In this document: one piece after another, positions 44,077 to 54,397 of the stretch
Numbering within the stretch: position 1 is the stretch's first letter
Layout of the letters: each line of letters opens with the position of its first letter
Source: Scilla litardierei
Lineage: Eukaryota > Streptophyta > Magnoliopsida > Asparagales > Asparagaceae
Reading direction: 5' to 3'
Length of the DNA: 64,000 bases
Assembly (NCBI GenBank): GCA_030789695.1
Contig: CM061142.1
Coordinates: 159,374,714 to 159,438,713, forward strand
Translations under genes and position numbers: made by a program
Notes under the pieces: generated by a model
Database searches by the model: none
The model's input: only the letters and a program-made list of their open reading frames with translations
What the model was told of the DNA's origin: nothing

Positions 44077-47000
44077 ATGGGGAAAGGGGCATCAATGTGG
44101 ACGAAATCAGCAGCAAAGCGCGTTGGATCCCTTTGCTCTTGTTTCAGCATACAAATCTCAATCAACAACCAAACTCTCACCACTGTAAGTCCTTTTCCCC
44201 CTTTTTTGTTTCATTTTTTAATTTTTAATTTCACATTCTCTCTCTGGAGATCATCGTTGTATTTTTTGAACAATGCTGCTAGATGGCTTGCTGAATTTTT
44301 TTCACCCAGAAAAGATCAATTGTTTTTATTGGGTTCTTGATGAATACGTATTTGCTTATTTGGGTTTTTTTGTGTGATTTTAATTCAATAACTTCTCAAT
44401 TCGACTGTTCTTCGAATAACTTTTTGTTTTTTAATCGGACTTTTTTTAATGAATAATCTCTTGTCTTTTGTGGGATTTTATTTTATATACAATTTTCGTG
44501 TGCTTTTTTGGGTATGTTGTGATGTTTGGTAAATTATTTTATTTTGGAAATCAAAATTCCTAACATTTTGTTTTTTATTTTTTTTTCTCGTTTAATTGAA
44601 ATTTGGGGAATTAGATCTCAACTAGTGCGGCGGAGAACGGGCAAAACATTGCGGAAGAGACTGCTGGGCAATGGGGCTTGACTGCAAAGGTAATTTCATA
44701 TTACAGAGCAATTATTTTATTATTTCTAATTCACCCCCGACAAAAATCAGGATCCAGGTTAAATATAAATTCTGATTCTTACTTTTTATGGTGTTTCTTT
44801 TTCTTTAGAATATTGTTTCTTTTATTCTCTGGCTAATTGTTAGATCTTTTGCATTTTCCACGTTCATTTATGGTTAAATTTAAATAAACGAATGTATTTT
44901 CTTATACTTTAGTTTAACACCCGAGTAATATCATTTTCTTCACTAAAGATTTTGGTAATTTTTCTGCCAATTTGCCAATCACTTGGGCTCAATTTATCAT
45001 ACGTTAGTTTATCTTTAATTATGTAAAAATGATCGGAAAATGAGGTTCAAATTTAAAAAACAAAAACAAAATCAGTCACACAGATGGTGTTAATCTAGAA
45101 AATAATAGTATATGGGATGTGATGTTGAACTAGAATCGAAGAAAAATCATGTGTGTTTAATCTAATTTGACCTTTATGTAATAGCATTCAATTTCTACTG
45201 AACAAATTATGAGTCTTTCACAAGCTGCTTCAGCTGTTTATGTTGCTAGAGACGGTAGCTTACCAATAAAAAACAAGAAATTTAGGGTATTAACAAAAGG
45301 GGGTTAATACTATTTTGCTCAATGCACACAACGCTTAACTTTTTTGAAAAATAACAAAACTCTTATTTTCAAAATTCTGAAATATCCCTGCAAAAATTAC
45401 TGGGTGCACTGAATTACTCATTGCACACATTCCGTCCTTTAAAAAAAATACTCTGTGCACATATCAAATTGCTCACCACGCATACCCCATCACAAAAATT
45501 ACTCCGCATACCATGCGCACATCCCGCTTCTTCTTCTTTATCTTTTTAACTATTTTGCTCGTTTTCTTTCTTCTTCTTCTTCCATCTTATTCTAGTTCTT
45601 CTTCTAATTAGTACACATACCACAAGTTTGCCATTATCTTCTTCTCTTTTCCATCCAGGCCTCCCTCCACCTTCCCCAGCCACCCTTGCCCCCTCTCTAG
45701 CCAATTTCCCCGACAGCCATCAAACCCCATTCCCAGCCACGCTCTCCAGCCACCTCCCCTCCCTCCGTCCTCCCCATCACTAATTAACTAATTAACTAAT
45801 ACATTTAACTAATACACTATGAACAAATAAAAAAGGTTTTAAACGATAATTAGGCAGAGATCTGCACAATGATCAAACATTAAGTGGTATGTGAAGTGAG
45901 AGAGGTGTTGCATGTAGAGGCGTTTTAGTAAATCCCAGTATGTATACCTAATTTTTGGAATTTTTGGGTATGTACGTTGGGTACCTGCACGGAGCAAAAT
46001 GGTATAGTTACAAAGTAACTCCCTTTACAAAAGAGCAAGACTACATCCACCCCTAGCATAGGGGTGCATGTAATTATTATTCGCCAATAAAAGTAAGAAA
46101 CAAGTAAGAGAAGCTATGAAGTGATATGAAGATGTGGTATAATTTCCTTTTTAAGCATACAATCATTATATACACCCCTATGTATATGGGTATATATAGC
46201 AATTCTCTTACAAAAAGCGATTTAAGTAAAATGACTTAAGTTTCAGTGCCCTTAAATTCTGGGTTAATTGCAGCTTGTATTGTTTTCACAAAATCATTTA
46301 AAGTATTTTTCCCCATCACATTGCTATCATACAATTTAAAAACTAGCACCGTTCTGTTTTTCAAAGATTGGGGGATGGTCTTTTAAAAATTTCCTTTCTA
46401 AAATACTTCTTAAATGATATAATTTTCATGTTTAATGAAGAGCAAGATGATTGTTTTAGTTAGAAATTAAACAGTGTGAGTTCTTTCATGTTTAATGAAG
46501 AGCAAGTGATTGTTTTAGTTAGAAATTAAACAGTGTTAGTTCTTAAATGGCATGAAAAGCAATTGTATGAAAGAAGGAAAAACTTAAGGGTTCCTTAAAA
46601 GGATGCAAAACCCAGGGGGTTTAATCAAATTAACCCTCAAAATTTTGAATCTTGGCCCTAAAACATGTGATTCTCCCATCAATTTCTCATCATTAATCTC
46701 AATGAGTATGGGTGTGGGGCCCATGCCCTGTGATACGTTCTTCAATTCCGAGAACTCCACCTTACCAATGTCGGTGAGTCAAAAGAACCAGTCAAAAAAA
46801 TGCGGGCCCCACGAATCAGAGTTTACCCATCATTCTGTTGGCTGCAGTTATTGACTCTTCTGACGTCACATTTAAATGCTAATTATGCTCGCCTGAAACA
46901 GAATTTAATGAGAATTGCTATTGGTACCCCTATGAATAGGGGTGCATATAGCTTTTTGTGCAATAAATAACTTAAAATAGAAAAAAAAACAAATGATTTG

Positions 47001-48367
47001 AATTAATACTTAATAGTTTCCCATTTTTGGAAAACAATCCGTACATGCACCCCTACTCATAGGGGTGCATGCAGCACTTCTCAATTTAATTTAGCACCCT
47101 AAAACCATGCCATTAAAAAAATTCATTTTTTTTGCAGAGCCTGTGTGCAATCTGTCTAGACACTCTCAGCTGCAGCGCCACCCCATCCTCCGCCAGCGCT
47201 GTGGCCTCCGACTGCCAGTCGACATTCACCGCCGAGTGCGGCCACACCTTCCACCTCGCCTGCATTGCCTCCAACGTACGCCACGGCGGCGTCACCTGCC
47301 CCATCTGCCGAGCCCAGTGGTCCCACCTCCCCCGCCACGCTGCCACCGCCTCCAACCAAATCGCCACCGACCCCGTCCTCCAAATCCTCGAAGCATCCAT
47401 CGCCACCTCCCGCGTGAACCGTCGCTCCTCCCTCCGCTCCACCCGCCTGTACGACGACGACGACCCCCTCCCCACGTCGACAGCCACCTTCGCTCCCCCT
47501 CGCCTCCAGCTCGCCCTCGTCCCCACGGCCTCCCCTCACCGGCCTTGCCTCTCCGTTAAGCTCGCACAGCAAAGCCCAATGGACATTGTCCTTGTTGTCA
47601 GCCCAAATGGCCCTCATCTCCGACTACTGAAACAGGCTGTCTCGCTTGTCGTGTTCATCCTTGGCTCTGCGGATAGGCTTGCCATTGTGACGTACTCCGC
47701 CGCCGCCGCAACCCGCGCATTCCCTCTGCGCCGAATGTCCCCGCACGGCAAGCGGTCGGCCCTCCGCGTCGTGGACCGCCTGTTCTTCCTTGGCCCTGCA
47801 GCCGACCCCGTGCTGGGGTTTCGGAAGGGGCTGAAGATATTGGAGGACCGAACCCACCGGAACTCACGCTGCTGCATGCTCAATCTCTCCGACAGTCCGG
47901 CTGGCAGGAGTAGGGAGCTGGACATGCACGCGCCGGTGCCGGTCCACCGGTTTCACGTAGGGTTTGGGTTCGGCACGTCGAACGGGTTCGTGATGCACGA
48001 GTTTGAGGAGCTTTTGGTGAGGCTGATGGGGGGTGTGATTCGGGAGGCGAAGGTGAGGGTGGGGTTTGAGGGGGATTGGGTGTGGCTGGGGGAGGTGAGG
48101 AAGGGGGAGGAGCGGCGGATTCTGGTGGACTTGAAGGAAGGCTGCGAGTTTGTTGTCGTCGGATACAGCTACGTCGAAGGGAGCTCCGACGAGCAGCTGG
48201 TGACGGCACAGACGGTGGCGGGGTTCGAAGAGAAGGATGGGGCTCAGAGCGAGGGGGAGAGGGAGGTGGGGGGTGATGGCGGCGAGAGGGGGAGCTGCGG
48301 CGAGAGATGGGATTATTTTGATCCTTTCATGGCGAGGAGATGGGCGAAGCATTTGCACAGAGCATAG
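44077..48367 (+). CDS. RING-H2/vWA protein, WAV3-like E3 ubiquitin ligase
   Basis: Three coding exons: 44077-44184, 44615-44689 and 47138-48367, all phase 0, giving 470 residues. Splice sites are visible: CACT/GTAAGT, AATTAG/ATC, CAAAG/GTAATT, TTTTGCAG/AGC. Residues ~64-118 form a RING-H2 finger (CAIC ... AECGHTFHLAC ... CPIC), which would recruit a ubiquitin-conjugating enzyme. Residues ~207-330 resemble a von Willebrand A domain (MDIVLVVSPNG ... SADRLAIVTYS ... FPLRRMS), as in plant RING/vWA proteins such as WAV3 relatives. The metal-site DxSxS motif is not intact, and LSDSP stands where LSDG is usual. WAV3 relatives are commonly longer (about 600-700 residues, from memory). Exon 3 is GC-rich; intron 2 (2.4 kb) holds three MITE-like elements. 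Function in ubiquitination is inferred from family. Confidence 0.88.
45299..46023. mobile_element. MULE-like non-autonomous element in intron 2
   Basis: Ends GGGGGTTAATACTATTTTGCTC and (inverted) GGGAGTTA ... CTATACCATTTTGCTC form imperfect terminal repeats. A 9-bp flank TTAACAAAA (45290-45298) matches TTTACAAAA (46024-46032) at eight of nine bases, as for Mutator-like elements. Inside the left half are repeated TTGCTCAATGCACACAACG, TTACTCATTGCACACA and ACTCCGCATACCATGCGCACA phrases, related to GCGCACAAC repeats at 0.9-3.6 kb. There is no ORF. Confidence 0.55.
46033..46207. mobile_element. hAT-type MITE, copy A (175 bp)
   Basis: It has a perfect 8-bp target duplication TTACAAAA (46025-46032 and 46208-46215). 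Ends GAGCAAGACTACAT and (inverted) GAGAATTGCTATAT are imperfect inverted repeats. Subterminal CACCCCTAGCATAGGGGTG is a short palindrome. It is the same family as copy B. Confidence 0.85.
46910..47082. mobile_element. hAT-type MITE, copy B (173 bp)
   Basis: It has a perfect 8-bp target duplication AATTTAAT (46902-46909 and 47083-47090). Inverted ends are GAGAATTGCT and AGCACTTCTC (one mismatch). ACCCCTATGAATAGGGGTGCAT and a mirror copy near the right end are short palindromes. It lies 55 bp before exon 3 of the RING gene. Confidence 0.9.
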
Positions 48368-48978
48368 GATGAAGTAAGTGCGTGTTTTTTCTTTGTTTGG
48401 GAGGTTTTGTTGTCTTTTGTTCATTCTCGAGTGTGTGAGCTTGTGAGCAAATGGTAGGGAAAGTGTCAGATTAAATTTGATTGTTTCTCTTTGGGTACTT
48501 ATCCGGGTTTCCTTCGTCAATCAGTTCATTCAAATTTCTCTCCATGCAGAAATGTTGTTGCTGAAAGTAGCTGGTGCTCAGGGAGAGCAAGTATGAAACA
48601 TAATAGTTGATAAAAGAAACATGGGCTTGGCCTTGCCTTATTTCATTGATCATTTCTAATTATGGATGTAAATCAAAGCCAATCAAGACGTGCTTTAAAC
48701 CTGTTCCTGTTTTTACGGTGCTAAATTTTCTATTATAAATAAAAACCCAGATATTCTTACAAAATTCAATCCTTTTAAAGACTGGGGATCTTCTTCTTCT
48801 GATGAGATACATATGACATACAAAGAGATACCATTCCCAGGAAAACGCACAAAGCAAAGGGTTTGAACTGAGGATGGGATTAGAAGAGAATAACAGAATC
48901 TGGTTGAAGTGCCAACATGAATACAGGATGCCAAGCACCTGAAACCCAGCCACAAGCTTCAATAGCTGCAGAGTATCA
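48368..48978. other. Convergent 3' region between the RING gene and THO3
   Basis: 611 bp between the stop codons of two convergent genes, expected to hold both 3'UTRs. No other gene is seen. T-rich sequence at 48385-48415 follows the RING stop. Confidence 0.6.
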
Positions 48979-51363
48979 TCAGCTGCTCTCGAAACCAAAA
49001 ATCCGAAACACACCTGCAATGTCGATCGTAAAAGCTATGATTAGAAGCCATAGAAACTTTGCTTAATTCAGTTGAAGAGAAAATATCTCATTTCATTTGT
49101 TATGCAACATTTAGTTTCTGATTGTACTGCAGGAAACACATTTTATGCTGTTCGACCCCAACAGTTGAAGCCACAACCACTAATGAATGTTTTTGTATAT
49201 CTAAACTTCGGAACATGGAAGTGATATTTGTTTTTGAGTCCTAGATTTTAGTTATAGTTTTGTTGCAAGATAATGACGGGACTTGAGAATAATTTTAAAA
49301 AGCGTAAATTTCAGAATTGTCACCTAAAATTCATGAATTTCAAAGTTATAATGATACTCCATAAGTTCTATATCTTGTTGATTAGCTATATGCCACCGTC
49401 TCCGTTAAGTGGGTAGATTGCTTATTTACTTTTAAATCAAGGCTCAAAGGGATGATTAACCATTCCCATCAGCAAATAAAAAGTTTAACTGCTTCATCTC
49501 TTGATCTCGACCTTAAATTCTCGTCATTTTAGCCTAAAGTCACCTAGATTTTAGAGAACTCAGTTTCAACCTTAGAAGTTAGAATTGCCTGAATTCCAAA
49601 GAAATGCCCAAAAGTAGGAGATGATGTGGGAAGAAATGGAAGAAAATTTGATGACCAAATTTAGAGATAATTAAAGCAGAAATTAGGAAATTTTTCCAAA
49701 CTGAATCAACTTTCAAATAAATCCCCAGAATTCAGAGAAGACTGAAGAGATTATGGGATATTTTGTAAATTGAAATTGAGGATGCAAGCGGGACTGGCAG
49801 AATTTTTTTCCCCTGCGGGTTAGTTGGGGAAGATTGGTGAGGTGACTAAAAACTGATTAAGAAAAGTAACTTGCATCATTCCAACTACTTTAGTCGCTTC
49901 AACACCAAATTGAAATTCAAGGAAACCCTAATACGAGATTAAATGAAAACCTAATTAGTTACTTGCCTCTTTCCACCTAATTGAACATATAAACCCATTC
50001 AAGAGAAGTTGACCTAGGTTTAGGGTTTCATTGAAAGGCAGCCAAAGGATGCCTTCCACTTAGGTGAAAATTAGTAAAGCGCCAAAGGATACTTTAGTGA
50101 GAAAATGACACAGTACTGTTCTGTGGCATCATCTGTGCCCTTCGCGGACAGAAACATGGGGCACTAATGTAACATTGGTCAGTTTTGGAAATCAACAAGG
50201 TTAGGTGATAATCTGAGAAAACATAAGTGGGTTAGCTGAAATCTACTGCTTAAATGATAGATAACTATGCAAGTAACACACAATCTCATAGCAGAGAATA
50301 TCTTAACAAAAATGGAGGGGAAAAAAGAAAGATACCAAGAATTACCTTCATCAGCCTGGTATTTGTTTTTGTCGTCTCCAGCATAGGCAAGCAAGTTAAA
50401 TTTGGGGTTCCACTCCACACTGTTCATTGCAGCCTTACACGGAATCTGGTGAACAGTCCGGCCAGTCTGGAGATTGGACTGATTAAAAGTAAAATACGAA
50501 CCATCAGGTTATCTAACCATTGGTTAAGAGAACTATGTTCGATTTTTGTATATTGGTAAGAATTCTTACAATATCGATGAATGGATCCTCGCTAGCTGAA
50601 GCAATATACTCCCCTGTGTGGTTCAAACTAATGGTTCTCACCGGCCATCTGAAATATGACCAGGCAGACGATTAAAACTACAAAATAAGCTGCATCGAAA
50701 TTTTGTCTCTAGATGGATATATCTTCATCACGTCTGTCAAATGTTGATACATAGTTCACAATGCAATGGTTTCCTTGTATGGCTTTGTTTGACTGGAATC
50801 AGTTAGTCCTGATATCTTAAAACTGACACAAGCTTTACCCCGTCAGAACCAGAAAAATATATTTGGGCAGGCTGTATTTCTAGGGGTGAAATATTGTAAA
50901 TCACTATCAGGCAGCACCGATCGGAAAGTAGACACAACCTCAATGAGGGAGATCTAGGAACCCATACATGAGACTAATAGGGTAGATGGCAGAAATTATA
51001 GCAGTGCAAAATCATGCTCAAAATTCCAGGAATTGCACAATTAAGAGTCATTACCAACAATGGTGCTATGACAAAAGATGAATTAAGTGAGCAGTAACTT
51101 ATAGCACAGAGTAGACAATCTCAGTGTGGGAGACCTAGCATATACATGAAATCAACAGGGTCAATGCCATAGGTTCGAATTCCACAACTTAGACTATTAG
51201 TATGTCATCTTATTTGGTGGGGTTCTTATTAATGACTTAAAATGAGCAGTGACAAGGTAGAGCCCAAGAAGCTTACTCGAGTTTTGTGAATGTTCTAACA
51301 CACAACATCTCGGAGATATCCCAAAGGCTGACCAAGGAATCAGCACTTCCAACCGCAAAGTAT
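48979..51363 (-). CDS. THO complex subunit 3 (TEX1), last four exons
   Basis: WD40-repeat subunit of the THO/TREX complex, which couples transcription to mRNA export in the nucleus and, in plants, affects small-RNA biogenesis. Minus-strand exons are complement 51277-51363, 50570-50648, 50346-50478 and 48979-49013, with consistent phases and GT/AG at every joint. Text includes YFAVGSADSLVSLWDIS, WPVRTISLNHTGEYIASASE, MNSVEWNPKFNLLAYAGDDK and the terminal VFRIFGFESS with TGA at 48979-48981. These are the last WD repeats of the family, about 110 residues, roughly a third of the protein. The expected upstream exons were not found between 51364 and 64000; they may lie beyond the window across a transposon-filled intron, or be lost. 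Confidence 0.88.
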
Positions 51364-52231
51364 CTGCAACAGTAGCAATATACATGAGACATCGCGCATT
51401 CACTACATTGAATATCTAATTGCATCCAGAATGATTACCCTGTCCATATATCTTAGTATTGGAAAGAATTGTTTCCTAAAGAGGTTATCTAACTAAACAT
51501 CGAAACAATTGTTTCTTAAAGAGTTTATCTAACTATATGATGCAGCTGAAGTAAAAATCTTGGGCAAGCATGACAAGACATCAGATATTCATCATGCGAG
51601 TCATCTAATAGTTATAGCATTAAATCATCACTATTTACTAGGAACATGCATAAGAACCAGTAAGAATCACATATACAGCAGCCGAAAGTATCGATTCAAA
51701 GCATATATACAAACCAAAAGCTTGCACAGATTGCAGGTCAGCCCAGAGAAAAAAAGAAGATGGGGAACGAGGGGGCCAATCACATTTGACGATGTAGCTA
51801 CTTGTTTCTCGTTGTCCTTCCAGTGCCTCACAGAGAAACAGAATTCACTCTAGAAAACTGTATAATCTTTACATCTTCACATTTGGACTATTCTCATACG
51901 TATGAACATTGATGTTCCTAAGTAGATGCATTATCTTCTGGTAGGATGACTTACTTGATTACTTTGTGATGCTTTCTACACTTTCATGTGAAAAGGCTTT
52001 GTCAGATCAATATAATATGGCATGCTATGAAGCAGACACATATAAGACAGATACTAAGGACTTGACATGACACAATCAAGAAGAGGAAAATTCATGCCAA
52101 TTAGGATACATGAACAGGGGAATACAATGGCGTACACGTGCAAATGATTATCTGTATAATATACATCAGAACCCATAGTTATTTTTTTGAAAAGTAACAA
52201 TCATGATTCATTAACTAAAAAATACAATACA
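51364..52231. other. Probable intron sequence of THO3, nothing else seen
   Basis: AT-rich. The first bases (CTGCAACAG on the plus strand) are the reversed acceptor of the exon at 51277-51363. No exon-like homology was recognised. It ends in (AATAC)n just before the hAT-type element. Confidence 0.45.
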
Positions 52232-52239
52232 ATACAATA

Positions 52240-53219
52240 CAAGGTTTGAGGTCTCGGTTTCGCTCTCTCGAAAATTTAGGTTTCGGTAACGGTATCGTCC
52301 GTTTCGGCGGTTTCGGACGTAGGTTTCGGTTTGTCCGTATCGTTAGTTTTAAATACTTAAAACATTTCAAATACTATCAAATATTCTCAAATACTAAAGT
52401 ATCAAATACTTAACTAAAGTATTAAACAAATACTATGAAATACTATCAAATTTGTTTACTAATATGTATTTACATATTTATATAATACTATCAAAAATTA
52501 GAAATACATATTGCTAACCATATTTTGCTTATACAATGGCAAACTTGTAAATATTAATTTCAGTTTTAATATTATTCACTAATGGTGCAGCTAGTCACAT
52601 ATACATTTTTCTAAACATATTGCTAAACATACTATCAAATCAATTTTAATATTAATTTCAGTTTCAAATGCCTGGTGCTGCTAGTCACATACACATTTTT
52701 CTAAACATATTGCATTTATTTACAAGTTTGCCATTAAAATTGTAAAAGACAATGTCAAACTTGTAAATAAATGCAATATGTTTAGCAATATGTGTAATGT
52801 GAATAGCACCCCTCATTACACTCGTTACCCCCGTTACCTAACTCTCTTCTTCAAGAGGCGGCGGCAGGATCTTCTTCTTCGGGGACGCGGCGGGAGGAGG
52901 CTGGAGCCAAGATCGCGGGAGCCTGGCGGTGAGGTAAGTCTCTTCCCCCCCTCTTCTTCTTCTTCTTCTTTTATTCTTTTTTTTTCTTTTCTTCTCCTTT
53001 TTTGATGTAGCTGAAGGTTTTTTTTTTGCATTTTTCCACTTCTTGTTGATGTTCTTCATCTTCCTCTCTATGTTTTCTTTTTTATATAAATTGGTCTCGA
53101 CCGAAACGGCGACGTTCCGGTCGAGACCGGAACATACCCCTTGTTTCGGTATCGGTACCCACCAAGACCGAAACAAAACGGCAGATACCCATGGGTATCG
53201 GCCGAAACCTTGAACCATG
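52240..53219. mobile_element. Non-autonomous hAT-like element (980 bp)
   Basis: It has a perfect 8-bp target duplication ATACAATA (52232-52239 and 53220-53227). Termini CAAGGTTTGAGGTCTCGG and (inverted) CATGGTTCAAGGTTTCGG agree at 14 of 18 positions. Subterminal GGTTTCGGT-like motifs recur at both ends. No transposase is present. The centre (52845-52935) is GC-rich and ends CGGTGAGGTAAGTC, like an exon/donor junction, so it may hold a captured gene fragment. Confidence 0.8.
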
Positions 53220-53227
53220 ATACAATA

Positions 53228-53799
53228 TACACTTCAGTGGGGATACAATAGGGTTCCATTTTATTCTTGGACATTGAGAGGAGAGAGGACACATGCGTCA
53301 TCATCCCCAACTAGCCAATCCCAAAATAGAATAGATATAGACCTGAGAACATGCAAAATATCATATACACATTAAGACCAGTTTTCTAAAGCAATACGGA
53401 AGGTATGCCTCCATTCCATTTGATAGAAGCACGAAGCACATGAATGCCTTCGTAGATTTCTCGAAAAATTAAAATTGTGTTTGCCGATGTTATTAAACAC
53501 CTATCTGTTTCTTTCATGTCATGAGTGCAAAACCACTAACATTTAGCAAGACGAGCAATACCCATAATTTTTACTCTATTTTTGTAGCGTTTTCGAATAA
53601 GCAACACTTCATCCATAAGAGTCACAATAGGCCCGGGAATAGTCCAAGCTTCAGTCGACATAGTTCACATAAATATAATATAAATAGACACTCAAAGAAG
53701 AGGTGTTTTATAGTCTATGTATATCAAAGAAGAGGTGTTTTATAGTCTATGTATGGTGCTGACAGAGAACACATGTGCTTTTGTAATATATAGGTTACA
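53228..53799. other. Unassigned, possibly LINE 3' noncoding sequence
   Basis: AT-rich. A 27-bp phrase AAAGAAGAGGTGTTTTATAGTCTATGTAT is present twice head to tail (about 53694-53754). The 3' end of the minus-strand LINE should lie here, but no clear poly-T marks it. Confidence 0.35.
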
Positions 53800-53996
53800 C
53801 GTCATCAAATTGTCATAAGTTAGAAGCTTGTTATTAAGTGCCTTCTCCAAAGAAAGACATTTTTGGACAACTGTAAACCATACAACAGCATAATATGGGA
53901 CCAACGGAGACGTAGCTCGAACAATATCTCATGTTGAGCGAAGCGAGAAAACTGATGATTGTTTCCAACATAGAGCCAAAACTGTCGAGTCATTGT

Positions 53997-54188
53997 TCAC
54001 TTCAAAGGAAGAAATTGTAGAATTCTTGGAGGACTATATGAATTTCTAAGTTCCTGAATGAAACGCAAAAAACGAAAGAGCTGCTCAATCTTTGATGTAA
54101 ATACGACGCATAAAAGTGGCCCACAGATATCTGAATGCATAAATCTCCAAAAAAGATGAATGACTGATGCATTGTTAATGTCCGTCAA
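53997..54188 (-). pseudogene. LINE ORF2 C-terminal fragment
   Basis: Reads LTDINNASVIHLFWRFM in the position of the segment after RT in plant LINEs, just beyond the hAT insertion. It is short and then frameshifted. Confidence 0.55.
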
Positions 54189-54397
54189 TCTTCAAAGGAT
54201 AGGTCCACCCACCTTTTTCAATTTGCAAATACTACTCCAACTCCAGACATGTAATTTGTCCAAATGATAAAGTTGGGTAGCTTGAAAGAGCGACTCCACA
54301 AGTTGTAAATGACTGATCGTATTAGCTCCACCCTGCCAGCCATCAATAAGTGCTGAGATGCCCAGTCCTAAAAAAACTTCCTACACTTATCAATAAG

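Noticed and set aside
43794..44183. Minus-strand 129-codon Ser/Leu-rich ORF over the RING gene's 5' region
   Set aside because: It is the complement of GA-rich 5'UTR and exon 1, with only poly-Ser/Leu content.
47107..48520. Long ORFs in other frames over exon 3 of the RING/vWA gene
   Set aside because: GC-rich exon keeps shadow frames open; only the frame with the RING and vWA motifs has splice support.
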